Shown here: positions 23,354 through 35,134 of the stretch, in pieces | Layout: each line of letters opens with the position of its first letter | Position numbering within the stretch: the first letter of the stretch is position 1 | NCBI RefSeq assembly: GCF_021401245.1 | Contig: NZ_JACBFY010000004.1 | Location: 372,001-436,000 of the forward strand | Source of the DNA: Pseudacidovorax sp. NFM-22 | GTDB lineage: Bacteria > Pseudomonadota > Gammaproteobacteria > Burkholderiales > Burkholderiaceae_C | Length of the DNA: 64,000 bases | Direction: 5' to 3' | Position numbers and translations under genes: made by a program | Notes under the pieces: generated by a model | Told to the model about the DNA's origin: nothing | Databases searched by the model: none | Seen by the model: the letters and a program-made list of their open reading frames with translations, nothing else

Positions 23354-24577
23354 TCACGCGGCGTCTTCGGCCGAGGGCGGCTCGAAGGGCAGCACCACGC
23401 GGAAGGTGGACCCTTCGCCCGGCGTGCTCTCCAGTTCGATCCGCCCGCCGTGGCCCTGGACGATCTGCTGGGTGATGAACAGGCCCAGCCCCAGGCCGCT
23501 GGCCACCTCGCGGCGGCCAGATTCGGCGCGCTCGAACTGCTGGAAGATGCGGGCCTGGTCCTCGGGCGCGATGCCGATGCCGTGGTCGCGCACGCTGATC
23601 ACGGCCTCCTCGCCGCGCAGCCCGACGTTCACGTCCACCGGCTTGCCGCCGCCATAGCGCAGGGCGTTGGTCAGCAGGTTGGTCAGCACCTGCTCCAGGC
23701 GGAACTCGTCCCAGACGCCGGTGAGCGGCTCGGGCGCCTCCAGATGGATGGCGGCCCCGGCGGCCTCGGCCTGCTGCGCCAGGGCGGCGACCACGCGCGC
23801 CGCCATGGCGCTCAGGTCGAAGGCCTGCGGGCTCATCGACAGGCGGCCGTTGCGCATGCGGGTGACGTCCAGCAGGTCGTCGATGAGCCGCACCATGGCC
23901 TGGATCTGGCGCTGGTCGCGCTCGGCCGTTTCCTTCAGGCGCTCGGGCGTGAAGAAGAACATGTGGCCGCGCGCCAGGTGCATCTTGCGCACCTGGGTCT
24001 CCAGGTAGAGCGTGTTGAGCGGCGTGCGCAGCTCGTGCGAGACCATGGACATGAAGTCGTCGCGCATGCGCACGGCGCGCTCCAGGTCGGCGCGGGCCTC
24101 GCGCAGCTCGGCCACCAGCGCCTGCTGCTCGCGGTGGAGCGTGGCGAGGGCGTCCATCTCGCGCTGGAGCGCCATGCGGCTGTGGTACAGCTCGACGAAG
24201 ACGCTGACCTTGCTGCGCACCATGTGCGCGTCCAGCGGCTTGTGCAGGAAGTCCACTGCGCCGCTTTCGTAGCCCTGGAAGGCGTAGTTGAGCTCGCGGC
24301 CCGCGGCGCTGACGAAGATGATCGGGATGGTGCGCGTGCGCTCGGTGCCGCGCATCAGCTCGGCCAGCTCGAAGCCGTTCATGCCGGGCATCTGCACGTC
24401 CAGCACCGCCAGCGCGAACTCGTGTTCCAGCATCAGCGCCAGCGCCTCGTCGCCCGAGCGCGCCTGGAACACGCGCCGGCCCGGGTCGCGGATCAGTGCT
24501 TCGAGCGCGATCAGGTTCTCGTCCAGGTCGTCGACGATCAGGAGCTTGGTTTCGATCTCGGACGGGTCAGTGGGCAT
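23354..24577 (-). CDS. Receiver-histidine kinase protein (response regulator/kinase hybrid)
   Basis: Soluble 407-aa protein with an N-terminal receiver (IVDDLDEN, phospho-acceptor Asp in VLDVQMPGMNG, HKPLD). A coiled linker (about 130-165) is followed by HisKA (His in VSHELRTPLN) and HATPase with VRDHGIGIAPEDQ and SGLGLGLFITQQIV. With the receiver before the kinase, it probably acts as a switchable kinase within the upstream operon. Its start overlaps the end of cheB by 11 bp. It is last in the series, and prfB follows 46 bp later. Confidence 0.88.
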   Translation of the reverse strand: MPTDPSEIETKLLIVDDLDENLIALEALIRDPGRRVFQARSGDEALALMLEHEFALAVLDVQMPGMNGFELAELMRGTERTRTIPIIFVSAAGRELNYAFQGYESGAVDFLHKPLDAHMVRSKVSVFVELYHSRMALQREMDALATLHREQQALVAELREARADLERAVRMRDDFMSMVSHELRTPLNTLYLETQVRKMHLARGHMFFFTPERLKETAERDQRQIQAMVRLIDDLLDVTRMRNGRLSMSPQAFDLSAMAARVVAALAQQAEAAGAAIHLEAPEPLTGVWDEFRLEQVLTNLLTNALRYGGGKPVDVNVGLRGEEAVISVRDHGIGIAPEDQARIFQQFERAESGRREVASGLGLGLFITQQIVQGHGGRIELESTPGEGSTFRVVLPFEPPSAEDAA

Positions 24578-25232
24578 GGTGCTGGGCGTCGAGCAGGATC
24601 AGCAGCCGGCGCAGTTGGGCCAGGGGCAGGACGTAATCGGGCTGGCGCAGGGCCAGGGCGGACTGGGGCATCTGGGGCGCCATGGCTTCGCCCGGCGACT
24701 GTACGGCAGTGAGGCCGCCCGCGGCGGCGATGTCGGCCAGCCCCTGCGCACCGTCCTCGTTGGCGCCGGTCAGCAGCAGGCCGGCCAGGCGTGGCCCGTA
24801 GGCGTCGGCGGCGGAACTCATCAGCAGGTCGATGGAAGGGCGCGAAAAGTGCACCGGCGGCTCGCAGCTCAGCGAGAAGTGGTGGTCCGCCTCGATGAAG
24901 AGGTGGTAGCCCGGCGGCGCGAAGTGCAGCGTGGCCGCCTCGACGGCGGCCTTGTCGCGGGCCTCGCAGGCTGGGATCGGCAGCCGGTGCGAGAAGATGT
25001 CCGCCAGGCGGCTTTCCCGGTCCTGCGGCAGGTGGAGCACCGCGATCAGCGGCAGGTGCCACGGCGTGGGCAGGGCCGCCGTCAGGCGCAGCAGGGCGTC
25101 GACGCCACCGGCGGAGGCGCCGACCACCACTGCATCCACCTGCGGCAGCGGGCCGGGGTCGAAGTCGCCATCGTCCGGCGCCGACGGTGGCGCGGCGTGA
25201 ACGGCGGCGTAGGGGGAGCGGACCGCCGACAT
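24567..25232 (-). CDS. CheB-type methylesterase domain protein lacking a receiver
   Basis: 221-aa protein containing only the CheB catalytic domain. The nucleophile serine is in VVGASAGGVDALLR, the histidine in AVLHLPQDRES and the aspartate in LLTGANEDGAQG. Classical CheB has an N-terminal receiver that relieves inhibition when phosphorylated; none is present here. It starts on TGATG, overlapping the cheR stop by one base. The substrate is presumably what the adjacent CheR methylates, but no chemoreceptor gene is in the window. Confidence 0.85.
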   Translation of the reverse strand: MSAVRSPYAAVHAAPPSAPDDGDFDPGPLPQVDAVVVGASAGGVDALLRLTAALPTPWHLPLIAVLHLPQDRESRLADIFSHRLPIPACEARDKAAVEAATLHFAPPGYHLFIEADHHFSLSCEPPVHFSRPSIDLLMSSAADAYGPRLAGLLLTGANEDGAQGLADIAAAGGLTAVQSPGEAMAPQMPQSALALRQPDYVLPLAQLRRLLILLDAQHHAH

Positions 25233-26160
25233 CAGGCCGCCTTGCGGAAGATGCGTTCCGCCCGCGCCACCGGCTCGAACCGCTCGGCATAGGCCGAGAA
25301 ATCCACGCTCTCCTTCGAGCCCAGTCCCAGGAAGCCACGGTGGCACAGCGAATCGTGGAACAGGCCCAGGGCGCGGTCCTGCAGCCGGCGGTTGAAGTAG
25401 ATCAGCACGTTGCGGGAGGAGACGAGGTGCGTCTCGGCGAACACGCTGTCGGTGGCCAGGCTGTGGTCGGCAAAGATCACGTTGGCCCGCAGCGCCGGGT
25501 CGAAGCGCGCGCCGCCATAGGCCGCGGTGTAGTAGTCGGAAAAGGATTTGCGCCCGCCGGCGCGCTGGTAGTTGGCCGTGTACTCGCGCACCGCGTCGGC
25601 CGGGAAGATGCCCTGCCGCGCCTTCTCCAGCGATTGCGGATTGATGTCGGTGGCGTAGATCAGCGCCCGCTCCAGCAGTCCCTCCTCGCGCAGCAGGATG
25701 GCCAGGGAATAGACCTCTTCGCCCGTGCTGCAGCCCGCCACCCAGACCTTGATCGACGGATAGGTGTGCAGCACCGGCACCACCTGCTGGCGCAGCGCGA
25801 GGAAGTAGTCCGGGTCGCGGAACATCTCGCTGACCGGCACGGTGAGGTACTGCAGCAGCCGGCCGAAGACCTGGTCGTCGCGCAGCACCTGCTCCTGCAG
25901 TGCGGAGATGCTGCGGTAGCCCATCTGCTCCAGCGCGTAGTTGACCCGACGCTTCTGCGAGGCGCCGGTGTAGTCGCGGAAGTCGTGGCTGTAGCGCAGA
26001 TAGATGGCCTCCATCAGCAGGCGCAGCTCGATGTCGGAGGCGCTGGGCGGCGGTGGCGCGGGGCGGGCGGTGTCCGTGCCCGACGCGGCAAGGCCCGGCG
26101 GGTGCGGCGTCGCGAGGCGGCCCCCGGCCTCCTCGGCGTCCGGGCTGGCGGGGCGGGCGC

Positions 26161-26164
<4 letters not shown>
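25232..26164 (-). CDS. CheR-type SAM-dependent methyltransferase
   Basis: Protein-glutamate O-methyltransferase family member (310 aa). The GTG start at 26164 overlaps the kinase stop (GTGA), which implies coupling. About 35 Pro/Ala-rich residues precede the CheR all-alpha N-terminal domain. The SAM site VAGCSTGEEVYSLA, ATDINPQSLEKAR and the SSRNVLIYFNRRLQ block follow. It lies between a triple-receiver kinase and a receiver-less CheB; no CheA, CheW or MCP gene is nearby, so a chemotaxis role is doubtful. Confidence 0.88.
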
Positions 26165-29652
<3,488 letters not shown>

Positions 29653-29660
29653 GGGTGGGG

Positions 29661-29685
29661 CTTGGTCGGAGCAAAACCGACCGAG
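29661..29685. repeat. Inverted repeat in the leader of the CHASE3 kinase operon
   Basis: CTTGGTCGG (29661-29669) and CCGACCGAG (29677-29685) pair over nine positions, eight Watson-Crick and one G-T, around a 7-nt loop. It lies 9-33 bases before the kinase ATG. It may be an operator or a leader hairpin near the ribosome-binding site. Confidence 0.45.
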
Positions 29686-29776
29686 TCTGCCCGAGGACGT
29701 GCCCGGGGGGTGTCGGAAAACGCCGCTTATGCCGGGACGGGCGGGCGCTGGCCGACCCCGTTTGCGCCGCCGGCGC

Positions 29777-30697
29777 TCACGACGGCCGGAAGAAGTCCTC
29801 GATCAGCGCCGCCACCTGGTCGGGCTGGTCGTGATGCAGCATGTGGCCCGCGTCCTCCACCCGGGCGGTGCGCAGTTCGCGCAGCACCTCCAGGCGCCGG
29901 TGGAATTCGTCGAGGGTGTAGCGGCCGTTCCACCAGCCGTGCAGGCTGTCGTCGCTGGCCACCACGGCCAGCACCGGCGCGGTGATGGCGGCATAGAGGG
30001 CCAGCGTCTCGTCCACGCGGAAGATGTTGGCGTTGATCACCTTGTGCGCGGCATCGCCCTGGATCTCCCAGCGCTCGCTGCCATCCTCCTGGCGCACCGG
30101 CCGGGCCCACTGCCGGGCCAGCCAGTCGGCCTTGTCCTGCGACAGCCGGGGGTTGGTCTTCATCAGGCGGCGCGCCACGCCATCGGGCGTGCTGTAGCCC
30201 GACAGGCGCATGCCGCCTTCGTGCAGCTGCCTGTTCTCGTCGATCCAGCGCGCGTAGCGCTTGGGCGCCTCGTCGGGCGCATAGGCGGGCATGCCGAACC
30301 CTTCGAGGTTGACGAGCCGCCGGATGCGCCCCGGTCGCACGCCCGCATAGTGCATCGCGACGTTGCCGCCCATGCTGTGGCCGACCAGGTCGACGGCGCG
30401 GTCGGCGGCGTAGTGGTCGAGCAGCCAGTCGAGGTCGGCCAGGTAGTCGGGCATCCAGTAGTTGTCGACGTCGCCGCCGCCGGTCTGGCCGAAGCCGCGC
30501 CAGTCGGGCGCGATGACGAAGCGCTCCTGCGCCAGGGCATCGATGACGAACTGCCAGGAGGCTGCCACATCCATCCAGCCATGAAGCAGCACCAGGGGCG
30601 GGCGCGCCAGCGAGGGCGTGCCCCAGGTGAGCACGTGGTAGCGCAGGTTGCGCACGGGAACGAAGTCGGACTGCGGCAGGCGGCGGGGAGCGTACAT
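29777..30697 (-). CDS. Alpha/beta-fold hydrolase
   Basis: 306-aa cytoplasmic hydrolase. The oxyanion-hole HGWMD, the nucleophile elbow GHSMGGN and the C-terminal GHMLHHDQP with the catalytic histidine give a full triad framework; the acid is probably in the VVASDDSLHGW region. This layout fits esterases, haloalkane-dehalogenase-like and epoxide-hydrolase-like enzymes; the substrate is unknown. There is no Shine-Dalgarno sequence before the ATG, and a TATGAT -10-like box ends only eight bases upstream. Confidence 0.85.
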   Translation of the reverse strand: MYAPRRLPQSDFVPVRNLRYHVLTWGTPSLARPPLVLLHGWMDVAASWQFVIDALAQERFVIAPDWRGFGQTGGGDVDNYWMPDYLADLDWLLDHYAADRAVDLVGHSMGGNVAMHYAGVRPGRIRRLVNLEGFGMPAYAPDEAPKRYARWIDENRQLHEGGMRLSGYSTPDGVARRLMKTNPRLSQDKADWLARQWARPVRQEDGSERWEIQGDAAHKVINANIFRVDETLALYAAITAPVLAVVASDDSLHGWWNGRYTLDEFHRRLEVLRELRTARVEDAGHMLHHDQPDQVAALIEDFFRPS

Positions 30698-30705
30698 GGA
30701 CGGCG

Positions 30706-30711
30706 ATCATA
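30706..30711 (-). promoter_or_regulatory. Candidate -10 element of the alpha/beta hydrolase gene
   Basis: TATGAT on the minus strand (five of six to consensus) lies 8 bp before the ATG, with CTGCCC about 17-18 bp upstream. A transcript from it would be nearly leaderless, consistent with the missing ribosome-binding site. Confidence 0.35.
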
Positions 30712-30760
30712 GAAAGGCGCCCGCCGGCGGGCAGTCCGCCACCGGACAGGCGCCCCGCCG

Positions 30761-31780
30761 TCAGGCGGCCTTGATCCCGCGCATCAGGATGACGCCGCCG
30801 AGCGTGGTGGTGTCGCTGCGGATGCGCCGCGCCAGCGCCTCGGGCGTGCCGCCGCGGGCCTGCCAGCCGGCCTTGAGCAGGGCCTCGCTCACCTCGGCGG
30901 TGCGCAGGACCGTCTGCAGTGCGCCATTGAGCCGCGCGATGGCCGTTGGCGACTGCCCGGCCGGCGCGGCCAGGGCTGTCCAGATCTCCAGGTCGGCGCC
31001 GCGGACATCGGCCTCGCGCAGCGTGGGCATCTCGCCGGTCAGGGGGCTGCGCTCGGGCGCGGTGATGCCGATGGCCTTGAGCCGCCCCTGGCGGATGTGC
31101 GGCAGCGCCAGCCCCGGCGGCAGCAGGGCCAGCTGGATCTGGTTGGCCAGCATGGCCTCGATCACCTGCGGATTGCCGGCAAAGCCCTGGTACTGCGCGC
31201 GGATGCTGGTGCGCATCTTCAGCAGTTCCATGCCCAGGTGGCCGACGGTGCCGTTGCCGGGCGTGCCGTAGCGGGCATCGGTGCCCAGGTTGCGCGCCCA
31301 CAGCAGCAGCTCGTCCGGCCGGCTGCCCTGGGCCTGCGCCGCGACCGCCAGCACCAGCGGTGCGGTGCCGATCAGGCCGACCGGGGCGAAGTCGGTCTCA
31401 GGGTCGAAGGGCACGGCGGCGTCCAGCAGCCGGGCGATGGTGAGGTTGCCGTTGATCAGCGCGCCGAAGGTGTGGTCGTCGCGGGCCTTGGCCACCGCGT
31501 TGGCGGCGATGTTGCCGCTGGCACCGGGCTTGTTCTCGACACCCACGGTCTGGCCGAGCAGCCGCGCCAGCGGCTCGGCCACGATGCGTGCCGCGGTGTC
31601 GGGCGAGGAATTGGGCGGAAATCCCACCAGCAGCTTCACCGGCCGGGTCGGCCAGCTGGCGCCGCCATCCGGCGCGATGGCGGGTCGGGGCGACTTTGTG
31701 CCGGATTGCGCCCAGGCCGGCAGGCAAGCGCTGGCCGCCAGGGCGGCACAGGAATGGAGCAGGCGGCGCTTGTCGACCAT
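30761..31780 (-). CDS. Bug-family (tripartite tricarboxylate transporter) substrate-binding protein
   Basis: Periplasmic binding protein (339 aa) of the TctC/Bug family, greatly expanded in Burkholderiales. A signal sequence (RRLLHSCAALAASACLPAWAQ) is followed by the family start WPTRPVKLLVGFPPNSSPDT and VENKPGASGNIAANAVAKA. Ligands of characterised members are mostly carboxylates. No tctA or tctB permease genes adjoin, as is common for orphan Bug proteins. The AT-rich stretch upstream (31785-31820) probably holds its promoter. Confidence 0.9.
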   Translation of the reverse strand: MVDKRRLLHSCAALAASACLPAWAQSGTKSPRPAIAPDGGASWPTRPVKLLVGFPPNSSPDTAARIVAEPLARLLGQTVGVENKPGASGNIAANAVAKARDDHTFGALINGNLTIARLLDAAVPFDPETDFAPVGLIGTAPLVLAVAAQAQGSRPDELLLWARNLGTDARYGTPGNGTVGHLGMELLKMRTSIRAQYQGFAGNPQVIEAMLANQIQLALLPPGLALPHIRQGRLKAIGITAPERSPLTGEMPTLREADVRGADLEIWTALAAPAGQSPTAIARLNGALQTVLRTAEVSEALLKAGWQARGGTPEALARRIRSDTTTLGGVILMRGIKAA

Positions 31781-31924
31781 GAACGTGTCCGAAATTGACT
31801 AAAGTTACAAGACGTTAACGGACTCGCTGCCGACGCGCAAGGCGGGCTTGCCGGGCTGGTATCGACGTGCTGCGGGTGGCGAGGCGTCTGCACAACGCGC
31901 GGTGCCGCGCGCCCGCCGACGCGG

Positions 31925-32317
31925 TCAGTCCGGCGTCTTGTCGAGCTGGACCGTGACCGGGGTGCCGTCTTCGCTGCGCGTGGCGGCTGGCGGCGGCACG
32001 TCGCCGCCCTTCTGGCGTTCGCGGAACAGCGCAGCCCGGGTCAGGAAGATGGTGGTGATCGGCGCCGTCAGCGCCACGAACATCGCGATCAGCGCCGCGT
32101 GCAGGAACAGATGGGAGCCCTGGGCCGAGAAATACACGGCCGTGGCCAGCGAGATGGACCACACCCCGGCCGTGGCGCCCAGCGTGGGCGTGTGGATGCG
32201 GCGGAAGAAGCTGGGCATGCGCACCAGGCCGAAGGAGCCGATGGCCGCAAAGCCGGCGCCCACCACCACCAGGAGGGCCGTGAGCGCCTCGGCCCACCAG
32301 GGCAGCGGCCCGCTCAT
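31925..32317 (-). CDS. mrpG: Mrp/Pha antiporter subunit G
   Basis: Small subunit (130 aa) of the multisubunit Na+(K+)/H+ antiporter, with three transmembrane helices and the MnhG signature GSFGLVRMPSFFRRIHTPT. The start at 32317 overlaps the stop of subunit F (ATGA). It is last in the operon. The C-terminal ~35 residues are polar and cytoplasmic. Confidence 0.92.
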   Translation of the reverse strand: MSGPLPWWAEALTALLVVVGAGFAAIGSFGLVRMPSFFRRIHTPTLGATAGVWSISLATAVYFSAQGSHLFLHAALIAMFVALTAPITTIFLTRAALFRERQKGGDVPPPAATRSEDGTPVTVQLDKTPD

Positions 32318-32592
32318 TCGATCACCTCGCCGCGCAGCAGGAACTTGGCCAGCGCCGTCGTGCCCACGAAGCCGAACAGCGCAATCAGCATGGCCGCCTC
32401 GAAATAGACGGCGCTCGAATAGACGATGCCCAGCGTCAGCATCATCAGCATGCCGTTGATGTAGAGGCAGTCCAGGGCCACCACGCGGTCCTGGGCCGTG
32501 GGGCCCCTCAGCAGCCGCGTCAGCGCGCACAGCATGGCGACGGCCAGGAGGAACAGCGCGGCCTTGAGCGCCCAGAACAACAGTGGCGTCAT
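32314..32592 (-). CDS. mrpF: Mrp/Pha antiporter subunit F
   Basis: 92-aa subunit with three transmembrane helices. The stretch LLRGPTAQDRVVALDCLY is the MnhF/PhaF signature, and its aspartates are conserved in the family. It is coupled at both ends by ATGA overlaps (with E upstream and G downstream). Confidence 0.92.
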   Translation of the reverse strand: MTPLLFWALKAALFLLAVAMLCALTRLLRGPTAQDRVVALDCLYINGMLMMLTLGIVYSSAVYFEAAMLIALFGFVGTTALAKFLLRGEVIE

Positions 32593-33083
32593 GGTTCGAA
32601 GATCTCCATCAGCAGGGTCTCGTAGCGCAGCTTGATGCGCTCGATCAGATCGCTCTCGTCGTCCACATCGAAGACGTGCAGCAGCAGCTGGCTGCGGTCC
32701 ACGGCCAGTTCGGCCCAGGCCGTGCCGGGCGTCAGGCACAGGATCATGGCCAGCACGGCCAGTCCGTTGGGGTCGCGCAGATCCAGCGGCACGCGCACGA
32801 AGGCCGAATGGATCTGCGGCGTCCGGCGGGTGAGCAGGGCCCGCGCCACGCCCAGTGCCGACGCCAGCAGGTCGGCCATCACCAGGCGCAGAAGGCGCAG
32901 TGCCGCCAGTGGGCGGCGCATGCGTACTGTCGCCGGCCGCAGGCCCTTGGTGAGCAGCGGCACCGCCACCGCGAGCACCGCACCCAGCAGCATGGTGGCC
33001 GGATGCAGCGACTGGTTCAGCAGCAGCCACACCACCCACAGCGCGATGGTGAGCGGGGGCGAGGGAATCAGGCGTCGCATCAT
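32589..33083 (-). CDS. mrpE: Mrp/Pha antiporter subunit E
   Basis: 164-aa subunit with two or three membrane helices in the first ~70 residues and the MnhE-type cytoplasmic part (ILCLTPGTAWAEL and VHVFDVDDE-like region). Two ATGs are adjacent at the start; the first overlaps the mrpD stop (ATGA). Needed for complex stability in known systems. Confidence 0.92.
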   Translation of the reverse strand: MMRRLIPSPPLTIALWVVWLLLNQSLHPATMLLGAVLAVAVPLLTKGLRPATVRMRRPLAALRLLRLVMADLLASALGVARALLTRRTPQIHSAFVRVPLDLRDPNGLAVLAMILCLTPGTAWAELAVDRSQLLLHVFDVDDESDLIERIKLRYETLLMEIFEP

Positions 33084-34789
33084 GGCCGGACCTCCGCCCG
33101 CCGAGTGGTCGTCGGACCGGCCTTCTGGGTGGCCGCGAACACGGCGGCACGGTAGTCGCGGGTGTCGGCCAGGTTGGCGGCGGTGGCCTGGGCGTGCAGC
33201 AGTACCGGCCCGGCGCCCACCGCCAGGGCGATGCACGCGGCCAGCAGGCCCGCCACCGGCAGCACCTCCAGCGCACGCAGCGCCGGCAGCGAGCCCTGGG
33301 TGTGCGTCCAGAAATGCCGGATGCCGCTGCGCGAGAACGCGACCAGCGTCATGAAGCCCGAGACCAGCAGCAGCCCCATGAAGGCCCAGCCCCAGCGGCT
33401 GACCTGCTGGGCATCCAGCAGGCCCGACAGCATGGCGAACTTGCCGATGAAGCCGGGCAGCGGCGGCAGCCCGGCCAGCAGCAGCACGCAGCACACGAAG
33501 GCCAGGCCCAGGAAGGCGACGCCGGCCGGGATGGCGCGGCCATACAGCGCCTGCGCCTCGTCGTCCAGGTTGACGTCGTCCAGGGCCTGCAGGTCCTCGG
33601 TGAGGAAGGGCGTGGTCGCGGCCGATTCGTGGGGCGCGATGCTGTGGCCGGCGTTGCGCCAGCGCTCGATCATGTCGATCAGCAGGAAGAGGGCGCTGGC
33701 CGCCAGCGTGGACCCGAGCAGGTAATAGAGCGCGCCGGCCCAGACGCCTTCCTGCCCCAGCCCGACGGCGGCCAGCAGCGTACCCGCCGACACCACCACC
33801 GCGAAGCTCGCCAGGTGCGACAGCCGCTGCGAGCCGAGCAGGCCCAGCGAGCCGACGGTCAGCGTGGCCAGCCCCAGGCCGATGATCACCGGCTGGCCAT
33901 ACAGCGCCGAGTCGCCCGCGTCGGGGCCGAAGAACAGCGTCCAGGTGCGCAGCACCACGTACACGCCCAGCTTGGTCAGCAGCGCGAAGACGGCGCTCAC
34001 GGGCGACACCGCCGCGCTGTAGCCGGGCACCAGCCAGAAATTGAGCGGCCAGGCCCCGGCCTTGGCGAAGAAGGCGGCGGCCAGGATGGCGACGCCGGCA
34101 TGCAGCAGCCCGCGGTCGGCCGGTGCTACTTCGGCAATGCGCTGGCTCAGGTCGGCCAGGTTGAGCGTGCCGGTCACGCCGTAGAGCATGGCCGCGCCGA
34201 TCAGGAACAGCGACGAGGCCGCGAGGTTGATGGCGATGTAATGCAGCCCGGCGCGCACGCGCAGGGCGCCGGAGCCATGCAGCAGCAGCCCGTACGAGGC
34301 GGCGAGCATGACCTCGAAGAACACGAACAGGTTGAACAGGTCGCCGGTGAGGAAGGCGCCGTTCAGGCCCATCAGCTGCAGTTGCAGCAGCGGATGGAAG
34401 TGCACGCCGGCCCGGTCCCAGCGCGAGGTGGAATAGATCGAGGCCGCAAAGGCCACCACGCCCGTCAGCGCCACCATCATGGACGACAGGCGGTCGGCCA
34501 CCAGCACGATGCCGAAGGGCGCCGCCCAGTTGCCCGGCAGGTAGACGCCGATGGAGCCCGGGCCGCCACCGGTGTCGGGCGTGTTCACCCAGCGCAGCAG
34601 GGCCAGCGCCACCAGCAGGCCGAACAGGCCCGAGATGACCGTCAGCGCCGACTTGGCGCGCCGGCGCTGCTCGCCCATCAGCAGCATCAGCGCGGCCGTG
34701 AGCAGCGGCAGCAGGATGGGCGCCGCCACCAGGTGCGGCATGGTGGCGTCGAGCAGCCGGTCGAGCAGGGCGAGGATTTCGTTGCTCAT
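33080..34789 (-). CDS. mrpD: Mrp/Pha antiporter subunit D
   Basis: 569-aa proton-antiporter-type membrane subunit homologous to NuoN/NuoM. It has about 14 helices, including GAFLTGDLFNLFVFFEVMLAASYGLLLHG and the FFAKAGAWPLNFWLVPGYSAA ion-path segment with its conserved lysine. The start overlaps mrpC by ATGA. A polar insertion (about residues 375-400) sits between helices. Confidence 0.95.
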   Translation of the reverse strand: MSNEILALLDRLLDATMPHLVAAPILLPLLTAALMLLMGEQRRRAKSALTVISGLFGLLVALALLRWVNTPDTGGGPGSIGVYLPGNWAAPFGIVLVADRLSSMMVALTGVVAFAASIYSTSRWDRAGVHFHPLLQLQLMGLNGAFLTGDLFNLFVFFEVMLAASYGLLLHGSGALRVRAGLHYIAINLAASSLFLIGAAMLYGVTGTLNLADLSQRIAEVAPADRGLLHAGVAILAAAFFAKAGAWPLNFWLVPGYSAAVSPVSAVFALLTKLGVYVVLRTWTLFFGPDAGDSALYGQPVIIGLGLATLTVGSLGLLGSQRLSHLASFAVVVSAGTLLAAVGLGQEGVWAGALYYLLGSTLAASALFLLIDMIERWRNAGHSIAPHESAATTPFLTEDLQALDDVNLDDEAQALYGRAIPAGVAFLGLAFVCCVLLLAGLPPLPGFIGKFAMLSGLLDAQQVSRWGWAFMGLLLVSGFMTLVAFSRSGIRHFWTHTQGSLPALRALEVLPVAGLLAACIALAVGAGPVLLHAQATAANLADTRDYRAAVFAATQKAGPTTTRRAEVRP

Positions 34790-35133
34790 GTCTCCTCCCG
34801 CTCCTGGCCGTCCACGTGGTCGGTGTCCGAGATGCCGCGCGAGGCCAGCATCACCACCAGGAAGAGCGCCGTCATGGCAAAGCCGATCACGATGGCCGTC
34901 AGCACCAGGGCCTGCGGCATGGGGTCGGCCGTGTTCTGCAGCGTGGCTTCCACGCCCTTACGCAGCACCGGCTCGCTGTCGACCTTGAGCCGGCCCATGC
35001 TGAAGATGAACAGATTGACGGCGTACGAGATGAGCGTGAGGCCCATGATCACCTGGAAGGTCCGGGGGCGCACCAGCAGGTACACGCCCGAACCGGTGAG
35101 CACGCCGATGGCGATGGCGAGAACGGCTTCCAT
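34786..35133 (-). CDS. mrpC: Mrp/Pha antiporter subunit C
   Basis: 115-aa NuoK-like subunit with three helices. GVYLLVRPRTFQVIMGL and LFIFSMGR are signature regions, and PQALVLTAIVIGFAMTA is the last helix. The ATG at 35133 begins one base after the stop of the AB subunit (TGA-C-ATG). An upstream in-frame start would overlap the AB gene and is not used. Confidence 0.94.
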   Translation of the reverse strand: MEAVLAIAIGVLTGSGVYLLVRPRTFQVIMGLTLISYAVNLFIFSMGRLKVDSEPVLRKGVEATLQNTADPMPQALVLTAIVIGFAMTALFLVVMLASRGISDTDHVDGQEREET

Positions 35134-35134
35134 G

